Shown piece after piece: positions 22,856 through 31,187 of a stretch of DNA of 43,898 nucleotides (position 1 is its first letter; every line of letters begins with the position of its first letter). The DNA is taken from positions 1 to 43,898 of the IMG/VR virus record IMGVR_UViG_3300024429_000019. One strand, given 5' to 3'. Below the pieces are notes generated by a model. The model was not told the origin of the DNA. It did not search any database and worked only from the letters and a program-made list of their open reading frames with translations. The DNA comes from a virus. The position numbers and the translations under genes are program-made.

Positions 22856-23552
22856 TATTATTCTTCTAACACATAACAGACTAGAGAATACCATACAGTG
22901 TCTTGATGCTCTTTATCAGAACACCACAGTTCCCTTTAAGTTAACAGTTATAGATGACTCAACTGATTTAACCCCAGAATACTTTGTTCGGCTTAAAAGA
23001 GACAATATCAATTATGTTAGACCCGATGTAGTGATTAAGTCGGGGAATCAGGCAATCAATATCGGGGTGAAACTCACACAGTCTGACCCCCTTGTTTTTC
23101 TGACTAACAGCACCTTCGTTGAACCCGACTGGCTACCCGTAGCACTCAGGATTATGGGAACCGACCCTAAAGTTGGTTTGGTTGGTTTTAAGATACTATC
23201 CCCTAGAACCAATAGGATAATGGAGGCAGGATATGGAATAGGAAGAGACCAGGCAGCGCACAGGTGGACTCACATAAGAGAGGTTGATGCGGTTGGTTGG
23301 GCAGTAGTGCTTTTCCGCCGAGCTGCCTTAACGGAACTAGATGAGGATTACTACATTGGCTTTCGGGGGGTAGACGATACTGACAATTGTTACGAGATGA
23401 GAGGCAGGGGCTGGAAGATTATGTATAACGGTTTCGGGTCAGCCTTTCACACTCCTCGCTCTTCAGCGGGGCTTACAACGCAGGCTATGTTGGATACAAA
23501 CGAAAATATCTACCGCTTTCGCAGGAAATGGCGGAAGCGTTATAAAATGTAA
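22848..23552 (+). CDS. Family 2 glycosyltransferase B (paralogue of 15153-15980)
   Basis: GTG 22848 overlaps the methyltransferase stop. The 234-residue GT-A protein has MIDIILLTHNRLENTIQCL, TVIDDSTDLTPEY, and YIGFRGVDDTDNCYEMRGRGWK, all close to the first glycosyltransferase of the cluster. It ends in a basic tail (RFRRKWRKRYK). The paralogues likely act in sequence on the same glycan or acceptor. It is followed directly by tail genes. Confidence 0.85.
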   Translation: MIDIILLTHNRLENTIQCLDALYQNTTVPFKLTVIDDSTDLTPEYFVRLKRDNINYVRPDVVIKSGNQAINIGVKLTQSDPLVFLTNSTFVEPDWLPVALRIMGTDPKVGLVGFKILSPRTNRIMEAGYGIGRDQAAHRWTHIREVDAVGWAVVLFRRAALTELDEDYYIGFRGVDDTDNCYEMRGRGWKIMYNGFGSAFHTPRSSAGLTTQAMLDTNENIYRFRRKWRKRYKM

Positions 23553-23571
23553 TAAAGGAGGTAAAACAAAA

Positions 23572-23997
23572 ATGGGGGCAGGAGCTTGGACTTTTACAAA
23601 CGCATCACGGGACTATATGTTAGACGGAACTGTTATCCCAGGCGCAGATACTTTCAAGATGGCACTTTTCTTGAGCACATCTGACCTTGGGGCAGCCTCT
23701 ACGACCTTTGCGGGTGTGTCCAACGAGCACGCTGATGCAAATGGCTATTCTGCTGGTGGTGAATCTATAACTCTTGTCTTATCAGGCACGACCACTGTCA
23801 AGGTAGACATTGACACCGACCCTGTATGGACGGCAAGCGGTGGAAGTATCACAGCTAGGTTTGCGGTCATCTATGAGGTTGGTGGGAATGTGCTTTGCTA
23901 CTGCCTACTTGATGACACGCCAGCCGATGTGACAGCTACCGATGGGAATACCTTGACTGTGGCAACTCACGCAAGCGGTGTGTTTACTTTAGCATAA
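23572..23997 (+). CDS. Virion structural protein, 141 aa
   Basis: AAAGGAGG precedes ATG 23572. The product is an acid-poor beta-rich protein (TFKMALFLSTSDLGAASTTFAG, GGESITLVLSGTTTVKVDI, ARFAVIYEVGGNVLCYCLLD) of a sort common near phage tail and fibre genes. It starts the tail block right after the cargo cluster. Probably a tail- or neck-associated protein; not assigned to a named family. Confidence 0.65.
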   Translation: MGAGAWTFTNASRDYMLDGTVIPGADTFKMALFLSTSDLGAASTTFAGVSNEHADANGYSAGGESITLVLSGTTTVKVDIDTDPVWTASGGSITARFAVIYEVGGNVLCYCLLDDTPADVTATDGNTLTVATHASGVFTLA

Positions 23998-24007
23998 GGA
24001 GTAGCCA

Positions 24008-25315
24008 ATGGCTGAACTGACTTTTTATCCTGATACCAATGCTGCTGGTGTGGATGGACACGCCCGCCAATCCGAAAGTCTAAGTTGGGCAAATCTTATC
24101 GTTGCGGATGGGAACGGTCACGATGATACAGCAGTCCTTTGGCAGGTTTGCATATCTACCGATGGTGCTACGCTATGGGATTATCTGTCTAGACCTATAA
24201 TAGTTATTGATGTATCTGATTTGCCAGTTTGCACTATCACGGGTGTAGTCTTTTCAGCGTATGGGACAGCAAAGCTAGACGATTGCAGTATTTCACCTAG
24301 CTTAAACGTTTATTCTTCAAATCCTGCTAGTCCCACAGAATTGGCAAATGGTGATTATGTTCACACACGATTTGGCACAACCGCCTACTGTGATACACCA
24401 ATTACCTATAATGCCTTTAATATTGGAGACCCTGGAACCATTAACAATTGGGTATTTAATGCAACTGGCATAGCTGCCGTTCAAGCAGCAGCAGATGCAA
24501 ATACTGTAGTAAAACTCGGAGTGAGGGATGTCGTTTATGATGTAGGAGAAACCCTTCCTACTCATCCTGGTTCTACCCAAAATACTTATATGCAATGTCA
24601 CTCCGTTGATAAAGGTGAGGGCTACAAGCCCAAGCTGGTAGTTACTTATACAGCGGATATATTAGTAACTCCTGGCACGCTGGCATTATCCCTGACCACT
24701 TATGCCCCAACCATAGCTATCAGTGACCACAAGGTTGTAACACCATCTACTTTAGCTCTTACCTTAACCACTTATGCCCCGACAGTTTCTACGCCCAGAT
24801 TGGTGACACCTTCTACCCTAGCTTTGACACTAACAACCTTTACCGCTCAAACCTGGTGGCCTGCTCCAACTCTATTTGGTATTCGTGAGGTAAGTTACGG
24901 GCTAACAACTGCTGTTATTGAATGTAATATCGTTTCTACGGGTGATAATTACATCTACCGACACGGGGTTTGTTGGAAAATCATACCTTTCGTGGTTCAC
25001 TCTCTGCAAGAATCTCTATCTCTGCAAGTCCCCACCACCTCTGATTCTAAGACTGAAGAAGGTGCTGGCGAGACTGGGGAATTTACCTCCGAAATGACAA
25101 GATTAGACCAGAATACCCCCTATTATGTTAGAGGCTACGCTAGAAATTCAAGCACAACAGGCTATAGCAAGGCAATAATAATTCACACTGGAATGACCAA
25201 TACGGGTTTTCCAGCAAGTTACGATAAGAGATATAAAATTGCAAGGGGTGAGGCGAGAAGGGGGGTTGAACACCCGTGGGAAATATACGACATACCCGAA
25301 CCCCCTTACGGATAA
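24008..25315 (+). CDS. Fibre/adhesin-like structural protein with three tandem repeats
   Basis: AAGGAGTAGCC precedes ATG 24008. Residues 1-215 resemble a DNRLRE-type beta sandwich (FYPDTNAAGVDGHA at the start, YKPKLVVTYT at the end). Residues about 218-280 contain three copies of a 16-residue repeat, VTP-S/G-TLALTLTTYAPT. Residues about 285-400 look like a fibronectin-III-type domain ending NTPYYVRGYARNSSTTGYS. Such mosaics occur in phage fibres and bind host surfaces. Confidence 0.65.
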   Translation: MAELTFYPDTNAAGVDGHARQSESLSWANLIVADGNGHDDTAVLWQVCISTDGATLWDYLSRPIIVIDVSDLPVCTITGVVFSAYGTAKLDDCSISPSLNVYSSNPASPTELANGDYVHTRFGTTAYCDTPITYNAFNIGDPGTINNWVFNATGIAAVQAAADANTVVKLGVRDVVYDVGETLPTHPGSTQNTYMQCHSVDKGEGYKPKLVVTYTADILVTPGTLALSLTTYAPTIAISDHKVVTPSTLALTLTTYAPTVSTPRLVTPSTLALTLTTFTAQTWWPAPTLFGIREVSYGLTTAVIECNIVSTGDNYIYRHGVCWKIIPFVVHSLQESLSLQVPTTSDSKTEEGAGETGEFTSEMTRLDQNTPYYVRGYARNSSTTGYSKAIIIHTGMTNTGFPASYDKRYKIARGEARRGVEHPWEIYDIPEPPYG

Positions 25316-25352
25316 CCCCCTATTTATCAAGCAAATAAGTTGAGGTGAGAAA

Positions 25353-26654
25353 ATGACATTTCCAATAGCGAGTAAAACAAAACTTGAAATGAGGCAGGCC
25401 ATCGGCTATAACCTTGGAGCAATCATAGTAAGCGGGGTTACTGCTACGGGGGCTGCCTCCACCAGCTTGATTGATACCTATGGGTTAGCCAAGGGCGGGG
25501 CTGATGAATATAATGGCAGACAGGTTCAGATAAATGTGCCCGCTTCTACGGCTGGTATTGCTACTGGCGAGAGGTCGTTTGTATCTGACTTTGCCGCTAC
25601 AAGCATTGCAACTATGGTTCCAGCATTTACCGCTGCACCAGTATTGGGTGATACCTACGAGATGTGGTCTCCACCCTTTACCATAGAGCAGGTTGATGAT
25701 GTTATCAACCAAGCCATTATCTCTGCTACTGATGATATTCTGCAAGATAAAGTGGACTCTACCACCCTTCTTAAACTAGCAGGTATTTACGAATACGCTA
25801 TCCCCAGTGGGTTTGTGGCACTTCACACTCTTGAGTACGAATACGGTTTGGGGGTTTACCATCTACTTGAGGACTGTGAAGATGCGTGGACTGCTGCAGC
25901 TTCCAGTATTACAGCCACAGCCGATAGCACATTTGAGAAGGTGGGGACTTCCTGTGCTAAATTTGTGGAAGATGGTGGTGCTGGTGCAGGGGATGTGCTT
26001 TGCTATGAGGACATTACATCTGTAGATATTTCAGACTGCGATAAGGTTGAGTTTTGGATGTATAGTTCAATCGCTCTAACAGCAGGGCAATTGGACTTCG
26101 TGCTTGATAGTGCAACTGCCTGTGCTGGCACATTGGAATCTATAAACATTCCCGCTATGACGGCAGCGACTTGGTATAGGCACTCTCTTAGTCTGGCTAA
26201 TCCGCATTCTGATACAGCAATTCTAAGCATTGGAGTAACGAACACATCGGATGTCGGGGTTTTCACTTTCTATATTGACAATGTTGAAGTGGTTAAGGAA
26301 AACAGCCGTATATATAAGGAGCTAAATCCTGGCTTCTGGAGTATAGTTCAAGCCACTACCAATTTACTTCAATTATCGCCAGCAGGTCACTCCATCATTG
26401 GCAATAACAGAAGATTGAGGCTTAGTGGCTATCAAATTCCTGCCGAGCTTTCGGATGATATCACAGACTGCACCATTGACCCCGATTATGTAATTGCTAA
26501 AGCCACCGCTTATTTACTAATGGCTCACGCTGGGGGCAGTCAGGTAGATGTAGACGATAGATTGAGGCGGAGTGAGAGGTGGATGGGGATTGCTGAAAAG
26601 AGATTACTTCAAGCTCGCACAAGTTTAGCGATGAATACGAGGTGGGTATCGTGA
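25353..26654 (+). CDS. Head-tail adaptor-like protein with an inserted beta-sandwich domain
   Basis: The N-terminal region (residues 1-170, ending TIEQVDDVINQAIISATDDI and a helix-rich segment) and the C-terminal region (DPDYVIAKATAYLLMAHAGG...RLLQAR, about 370-425) resemble the helical head-tail adaptors of short-tailed phages. Between them, residues about 175-315 (LLEDCEDAWTAAASSITATADS to FTFYIDNVEVVKE) look like a carbohydrate-binding-module-type jelly roll. The insertion would project from the neck ring. It overlaps the next gene by 13 bases. Confidence 0.6.
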   Translation: MTFPIASKTKLEMRQAIGYNLGAIIVSGVTATGAASTSLIDTYGLAKGGADEYNGRQVQINVPASTAGIATGERSFVSDFAATSIATMVPAFTAAPVLGDTYEMWSPPFTIEQVDDVINQAIISATDDILQDKVDSTTLLKLAGIYEYAIPSGFVALHTLEYEYGLGVYHLLEDCEDAWTAAASSITATADSTFEKVGTSCAKFVEDGGAGAGDVLCYEDITSVDISDCDKVEFWMYSSIALTAGQLDFVLDSATACAGTLESINIPAMTAATWYRHSLSLANPHSDTAILSIGVTNTSDVGVFTFYIDNVEVVKENSRIYKELNPGFWSIVQATTNLLQLSPAGHSIIGNNRRLRLSGYQIPAELSDDITDCTIDPDYVIAKATAYLLMAHAGGSQVDVDDRLRRSERWMGIAEKRLLQARTSLAMNTRWVS

Positions 26655-29482
26655 CAGAAGTTGTAATAAGCCCAAATGAAATAAGCCTTAATAGTGTAAG
26701 GTATCCAATAAGGGGGGCAGTAAGCCCCTCTCTTATTAGCACTTTGCCTGGGAAGGTAACTTTCGGTGACTATTCCTTAGCAGATGAGCAGATAGCCTCA
26801 AGCTGGATTATCTCTGACCAAAGAGGTGGCGTTTTAGTTGAAGAGATGGATGAGTCCATTCATCTTGATAGGGCTTGGTGGTCAACCTGTAATCTGGGGT
26901 TTAAGGGGCATATTGTATTGCCCCGATTGGCAACAGAACTTACCCCCGCGGCTGCTGGTGTAGCTGGGACTATCTACTTGAGACCCGATGCTGCTGGTGA
27001 GCAAACAGAACTTACCCCCTCTACTGGAACTAACTGGTCTTGTGTTGACGAGGTTACTGTTAGTGACTCAGATTATGTTTCTATGACTGAGACTGGGGAT
27101 GTAACAAAGGAAGACCTTTATCGCATTAGAACTGTTCGGCAGGCTACAGGAACTATCAGCAAGGTGACAATAGGTGTTAGGGCACAGGGAGAAATTACGG
27201 AGGGCAGTTGTAAGGCTAGGACTTACATTAAAACACACGATACAACCTACGATGGGACGGAAACGGCAGTAGCAGCTGCTTGGGTAGACATTACTAAAGA
27301 ATATACAGAAAACCCTAACTCAAGTGCTGCTTGGACTTGGGCTGAACTACGGGAGATGCAAATTGGAGTTAAGTTGCGGGCAGTATCGGGAGAACGCACA
27401 ATCTACTGCTCGTATGTCTACGCTAAGGTTGAGTTTACAGCAACGACATCTACTGAGACATTAAGACCGAATGCTGCTGGGGATGAATGCAATATAGCAG
27501 AGGAGACAGGGGCTGCCTGTCCGAATCATTATCTGAATGTAGATGAGGTTACTGCTGATGATGATACCACTACAAACTATACCTCTACCACAGCTTATCA
27601 AAGAGATTTATACAACATTGAAAATCACAGTACAGTTGGGGGAACTATAAGCCAGATTACTGTTTACGCTAGATGCGAGGGGGATACAGCCGTTGACCAA
27701 GTGAGCCTCAAAATTGCAATTAAATCTGGTACTGGAACAGGCGCTCCAGACACAGTTGATGAGGATACTGCGGAGGAAATAACTACCAGTTGGGCTAACT
27801 ATTCTAATGCTTGGACAACTAATCCTGCCACCTCTGCTGCTTGGACTTGGGACGAAATAGACAAATTGCAAATAGGTGTTGCTTTAAGGGAATGCCACTC
27901 CTCGATTCACCTCGACAGTTTTGTAACCCAAATATGGGTTGTGGTTGCGTATATAGCAACAGACCTGCGGGAAACCATATTCTGTAACTTTAATAATAAG
28001 CTCTACGATAGTAGAGGCACAAAGCTATATGCCCTGAACTCTGCGGGCAGTGGCTACGATGCTATTAAAGAGAACTTCACTGCTCCGATAACAGACCTTG
28101 TGGCTATGGGGAATTATCTCTATATCTACTGTGGGAGTGGGGCAAACTACTGGTATATGGATGTCTGGGAAACCTGCAGAGAAACAAATGTGGAGGGTGC
28201 CTTGTATGGGATTGAGTGGGATAGCAAGCTATTCAAGATAGATAATGATGGGCAACTATCCTATACTCAAACCCCTAATTCAGCCACACCCAGTTGGACA
28301 GACAAGGGCAAATTGCTTCTGCCCCCCGATTCTGTTGCTTCCCTTGAACTATATCGGGATGCTGACGGCACTTATATTATTTATGCAGGAACCAAACAAG
28401 GACTCTGGGCACACGATTACGCTAACGCAAAGTGGCTTGAGACTGAACTCGCCTTGCCTAATCACCCTACCTGCGGAAAAGGATTAGCACATTGGCGTGA
28501 GGGACTCCATATTTCGGCTGGGCTAGATATTCATAAATACATTGCTGCCCGAACTGCGACAATTTCTGCTGTGGGGCTTGACCGAGATGATGGGTTGCCT
28601 GCTCTGCGAGGTGGGGAGATTGTCAAACTCACCAAGGGTTACAATGAACTCTTTGCTGCGGTTGATAGCACCTATGAGGGTTCTACTAGCAGGTCAACTG
28701 TAATGGCTTGGGATGGCAAGGGCTGGCAATGTTTCTGGATGGCAGGTGCTAATAACCTAGAAATCCACGATATAATTGTAAGTTCAGATACCAGTTACCG
28801 CCTCTGGATAGGGGCAGGAACAAAAATCTACTGGGTTCCCTTACAACGAAACTTGAGAAACCCCAAGAAGGTTTCGGGCTTTACCTATGACTCTGCTGGC
28901 ATCCACATCACACCCTGGTTTGATGGGGCTTGGATAGGTGCTAAGTTAGCCCTAGCAACACAGATATTCTGCAAAGATATGACCTCTGCTGAAACCGTGC
29001 AAGTAAGTTATAGAATTGACCATGTTACCACCAATATCGGTTCAGTGGGGACAGAATGGACATCGTTGGGTACAGTGGTAGCTGCTGGCGATGAAGTGGA
29101 AACCCCCTACACCTTCGGCACGAATGCTGTTGGTGCAGCTTTTAAGGCGATTCAATTCAGGTTTGACTTAGCTGGTGGGACTAGCACCCTTTCCCCTGAC
29201 ATTATATATATGAAGTTCAAGTATCTTAAATTACTGGATAGCAAGTGGGGCTGGAATGTTACGATAGACCTTTCCCAAGCAGGGAAGGTGGGAAGCACCC
29301 CACTCCAATTAGTAGCTTCTCTTCAAACGGCCGTTGAGACAGCCACTTTATTAGAATTTACCTTTAGAAACGAATCAGGTGGAACTTATACCAATTATGT
29401 GAAAGTATCCAACGCCCAATCCTTGCAACAGACTGGCGAAGATTGGCGTGGCACTTTTAGCCTAGCACTGGTGGAACCCTAA
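26642..29482 (+). CDS. Large tail protein with duplicated domain and propeller-like part, 946 aa
   Basis: GTG 26642 (or GTG 26651) overlaps the previous stop. Residues about 110-260 and 275-425 are two related beta domains, both containing LRP-D/N-AAGE at the start and a NP-x-SSAAWTW / TSAAWTWDEI-x-QIGV motif near the end. Residues about 430-730 (YDSRGTKLYALNSAG, LYGIEWDSKLFKIDNDG, YIIYAGTKQGLWAHDY, MAWDGKGWQCFWM) have the short repeated beta segments of a propeller, as in podovirus nozzle proteins. It overlaps the next ATG by one base. Probable tail nozzle or host-contact protein. Confidence 0.6.
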   Translation: MGIVTEVVISPNEISLNSVRYPIRGAVSPSLISTLPGKVTFGDYSLADEQIASSWIISDQRGGVLVEEMDESIHLDRAWWSTCNLGFKGHIVLPRLATELTPAAAGVAGTIYLRPDAAGEQTELTPSTGTNWSCVDEVTVSDSDYVSMTETGDVTKEDLYRIRTVRQATGTISKVTIGVRAQGEITEGSCKARTYIKTHDTTYDGTETAVAAAWVDITKEYTENPNSSAAWTWAELREMQIGVKLRAVSGERTIYCSYVYAKVEFTATTSTETLRPNAAGDECNIAEETGAACPNHYLNVDEVTADDDTTTNYTSTTAYQRDLYNIENHSTVGGTISQITVYARCEGDTAVDQVSLKIAIKSGTGTGAPDTVDEDTAEEITTSWANYSNAWTTNPATSAAWTWDEIDKLQIGVALRECHSSIHLDSFVTQIWVVVAYIATDLRETIFCNFNNKLYDSRGTKLYALNSAGSGYDAIKENFTAPITDLVAMGNYLYIYCGSGANYWYMDVWETCRETNVEGALYGIEWDSKLFKIDNDGQLSYTQTPNSATPSWTDKGKLLLPPDSVASLELYRDADGTYIIYAGTKQGLWAHDYANAKWLETELALPNHPTCGKGLAHWREGLHISAGLDIHKYIAARTATISAVGLDRDDGLPALRGGEIVKLTKGYNELFAAVDSTYEGSTSRSTVMAWDGKGWQCFWMAGANNLEIHDIIVSSDTSYRLWIGAGTKIYWVPLQRNLRNPKKVSGFTYDSAGIHITPWFDGAWIGAKLALATQIFCKDMTSAETVQVSYRIDHVTTNIGSVGTEWTSLGTVVAAGDEVETPYTFGTNAVGAAFKAIQFRFDLAGGTSTLSPDIIYMKFKYLKLLDSKWGWNVTIDLSQAGKVGSTPLQLVASLQTAVETATLLEFTFRNESGGTYTNYVKVSNAQSLQQTGEDWRGTFSLALVEP

Positions 29483-29877
29483 TGGCTATTTCTCTGTCTG
29501 GAAGGCGAAGAAAAGAACCTAGGCAATATCCAGAACCCCCTAACTGGTGGGCAGGCTCTCTACCAGAGTGGTTGGTCTATAACGCTCTGCTACGGCTAGG
29601 GTATAAGGACAGGTTTACTTACCAAAGTCCACAGATGGGAGGAAGACTAGATAAGGGTGGTGCTGTTCTTGATTTTTATATTCCTGAATTAAATCTTGCG
29701 ATTAATGTTCAAAGCTTGTATTTCCATTACGCCACAACTACAAGGAGAGTGCGAGGCGAATTGCAAAGAGCACAACTAGAGAGTATGGGCATCAAGGTAA
29801 TATTTGTGAATGAGAGTGCTGTGCTACGCAACGCCATTTATTATGTAGGAGAAGCAATCAGGGGAGTTCAGCATTAA
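29482..29877 (+). CDS. PD-(D/E)XK nuclease-fold protein with altered active site
   Basis: The 131-residue product resembles small VSR/restriction-like nucleases: FTYQSPQMGGRLDKGGAVLDFYIPELNLAINVQSLYFHY (broken here by a strand turn) then LQRAQLESMGIKVIFVNES. The usual E-x-K after the D strand is replaced by N-x-Q (AINVQ), so catalysis is doubtful. Similar proteins are found among phage tail genes. It may be a structural derivative or bind DNA without cutting. Confidence 0.65.
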   Translation: MAISLSGRRRKEPRQYPEPPNWWAGSLPEWLVYNALLRLGYKDRFTYQSPQMGGRLDKGGAVLDFYIPELNLAINVQSLYFHYATTTRRVRGELQRAQLESMGIKVIFVNESAVLRNAIYYVGEAIRGVQH

Positions 29878-29887
29878 GGAGAGTCTG

Positions 29888-30043
29888 ATGAAATGTGACC
29901 ATTGTGGCAAAGAAATGACACATCTATTGTATGACCCTCAACTTAAAGAACATCTCTGGAAATGCCGAGAGTGTAAGAACAAAATCTGGATAGAGGAGAA
30001 GGCTGATGAAGGTATTAAACAAGAAGACCCCTCAATGGTTTAG
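29888..30043 (+). CDS. Zinc-ribbon protein, 51 aa
   Basis: AAGGAGAGTCTG precedes ATG 29888. CDHC (residues 3-6) and CREC (26-29) form a four-cysteine ribbon; the rest is acidic. It overlaps the next membrane gene by 38 bases in another frame. Confidence 0.6.
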   Translation: MKCDHCGKEMTHLLYDPQLKEHLWKCRECKNKIWIEEKADEGIKQEDPSMV

Positions 30044-30161
30044 GGAATGGCGCAACAATGAGTTCTGGCATATGGCGGTGGAAGTCAGGGTCTCCACAAT
30101 TATAATCACCATCATATTTGCCATTGAGATTGCCATTGCTATTAAAGTTTTTGGAGGTTAA
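30006..30161 (+). CDS. Holin-like membrane protein, 51 aa
   Basis: ATG 30006 follows AGGAGAAGGCTG. A basic aromatic N-terminus (KKTPQWFREWRNNEFWHMAVEVRV) precedes one transmembrane helix (TIIITIIFAIEIAIAI). This layout resembles hemolysin XhlA/holin-type proteins. With the next gene it forms a pair of small membrane proteins at the end of the late operon, a usual place for lysis genes. No endolysin was recognised nearby. Confidence 0.5.
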   Translation: MKVLNKKTPQWFREWRNNEFWHMAVEVRVSTIIITIIFAIEIAIAIKVFGG

Positions 30162-30162
30162 T

Positions 30163-30315
30163 ATGAAGATTCATCCTATAAGGGCGACACTTGCGATTTC
30201 AGGTTGGCTTGCCACTATCTACTTCTTAATGGCAGGTCTTAATCCCCCTGATGCTTGGTGGATTATAGTAACCGCCGTTAGTGTTTTCTACTTCACGGGT
30301 TCTAGTGAGGCATAG
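30163..30315 (+). CDS. Holin-like membrane protein, 50 aa
   Basis: GGAGGTTAAT precedes ATG 30163. Two hydrophobic segments (LAISGWLATIYFLMAG and WWIIVTAVSVFYFTG) are joined by a short NPPDA turn, giving a two-span hairpin typical of small holins. It is the last gene before the late terminator. Confidence 0.5.
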   Translation: MKIHPIRATLAISGWLATIYFLMAGLNPPDAWWIIVTAVSVFYFTGSSEA

Positions 30316-30371
30316 CCCACAAGCCCTACAATCGTTATTAAGCCCTATCAATAGAATAATGTATATGTAAT

Positions 30372-30396
30372 AGCCCCGAAAGGGGCTTCTTTTTTT
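30372..30396 (+). terminator. Rho-independent terminator of the late operon
   Basis: AGCCCC-GAAA-GGGGCT (30372-30387) is a 6-bp stem with a stable GAAA tetraloop followed by a T-rich tract (30387-30396). It ends the structural/lysis operon. Confidence 0.9.
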
Positions 30397-30474
30397 GTTT
30401 ATATGTGTCGCAGCAGGTAACACAGCATTTTGAGGCTACGAGGAATGTTAAGTAAAAATAGTTTCACGCTAGTC

Positions 30475-30514
30475 TTGACATCTACTTGACATATCATATA
30501 TTATCGTATAGACT
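30475..30514 (+). promoter_or_regulatory. Overlapping sigma-70-type promoters of the second rightward operon
   Basis: Two TTGACA boxes (30475-30480 and 30486-30491) are each followed by a -10-like box: TATTAT at 30499-30504 (18-base spacing) and TAGACT at 30509-30514 (17-base spacing). They follow the late terminator and drive the replication/early-type operon. Confidence 0.75.
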
Positions 30515-30515
30515 A

Positions 30516-30562
30516 AACCGTAGGCACAGTTAGATAACATAACTAAGGCCTGCGGTTTTTTT
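30516..30562 (+). terminator. Attenuator-like terminator immediately after the promoter
   Basis: AACCGTAGGC (30516-30525) pairs with GCCTGCGGTT (30548-30557, one G-U), with an inner AGTTA/TAACT, and is followed by T7. It would end transcripts about 50 bases after initiation, before the YopX-like gene, so readthrough must be controlled or the short RNA has its own role. Confidence 0.7.
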
Positions 30563-30586
30563 ATGCCTGAGTTTAGGGGAAGGATT

Positions 30587-30976
30587 ATGGTAAACAGAGA
30601 GATAAAGTTTAGGGCTTGGGATAAAGAACAAAAGTATATGCGTGATTGGAACAATTTGAGGGAAACAGGATACAACATTGACTGGTTTAGGGATAATGCT
30701 AAAGAAGATAAACCCAACGACATATGGACAGACCCAGATTTTACCCTGATGCAATACACGGGACTCAAAGACAAGAATGGCAAGGAGATTTATGAGGGGG
30801 ATATACTAAGGGTAGGTGAGGGCATTATGTTTCCTGCTCTACTAACTGTTAAGTGGTTGGGCTTTGGATTCAAATTAACTGCCCCTGCCTATGTAAACTC
30901 CATAGAAAACTCTACCCCTGCTGAAAACCTGAAAGTCATCGGCAACATCTGGGAAAATCCAGAACTATTAACATAA
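30587..30976 (+). CDS. YopX-family phage protein
   Basis: ATG 30587 follows AGGGGAAGG. The protein has the YopX signature REIKFRAWDKEQKYM at the start and LMQYTGLKDKNGKEIYEGDIL (residues about 58-78), followed by a beta-barrel segment (GIMFPALLTVKWLGFGF) and the closing LKVIGNIWENPEL. YopX proteins are very common in phages of Gram-positive and other bacteria; molecular function is unknown. It is the first gene after the attenuator. Confidence 0.85.
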   Translation: MVNREIKFRAWDKEQKYMRDWNNLRETGYNIDWFRDNAKEDKPNDIWTDPDFTLMQYTGLKDKNGKEIYEGDILRVGEGIMFPALLTVKWLGFGFKLTAPAYVNSIENSTPAENLKVIGNIWENPELLT

Positions 30977-30977
30977 G

Positions 30978-31178
30978 ATGATTAAGAAAGCAATCATAGA
31001 AGCGATAACGGATATACTGCTGATAGGGATGGCGACTAATTTACTGTATCTCTATTTTGTGGGGGCTTGGTCTGACCCCTATATCCTCATTCTAGTTTCA
31101 GAACTTGTAATGCTAGTTGCAGTAATTGGGTTTGGCATTTATCGGGCTATTATGTTTGCGAAAAATGCGACTAAATAG
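30978..31178 (+). CDS. Two-span membrane protein, 66 aa
   Basis: The gene starts at ATG 30978, one base after the previous stop. Two hydrophobic segments (ITDILLIGMATNLLYLYFVG and ILILVSELVMLVAVIGFGIY) flank a short WSDP loop; the C-terminus is basic. Holin or inner-membrane accessory are possible. Confidence 0.55.
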   Translation: MIKKAIIEAITDILLIGMATNLLYLYFVGAWSDPYILILVSELVMLVAVIGFGIYRAIMFAKNATK

Positions 31179-31187
31179 GAGGTAGAA

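Noticed and set aside
22157-22894. Leftward 245-residue frame opposite the methyltransferase
   Set aside because: Antisense shadow of the real gene; composition and lack of signals argue against it.
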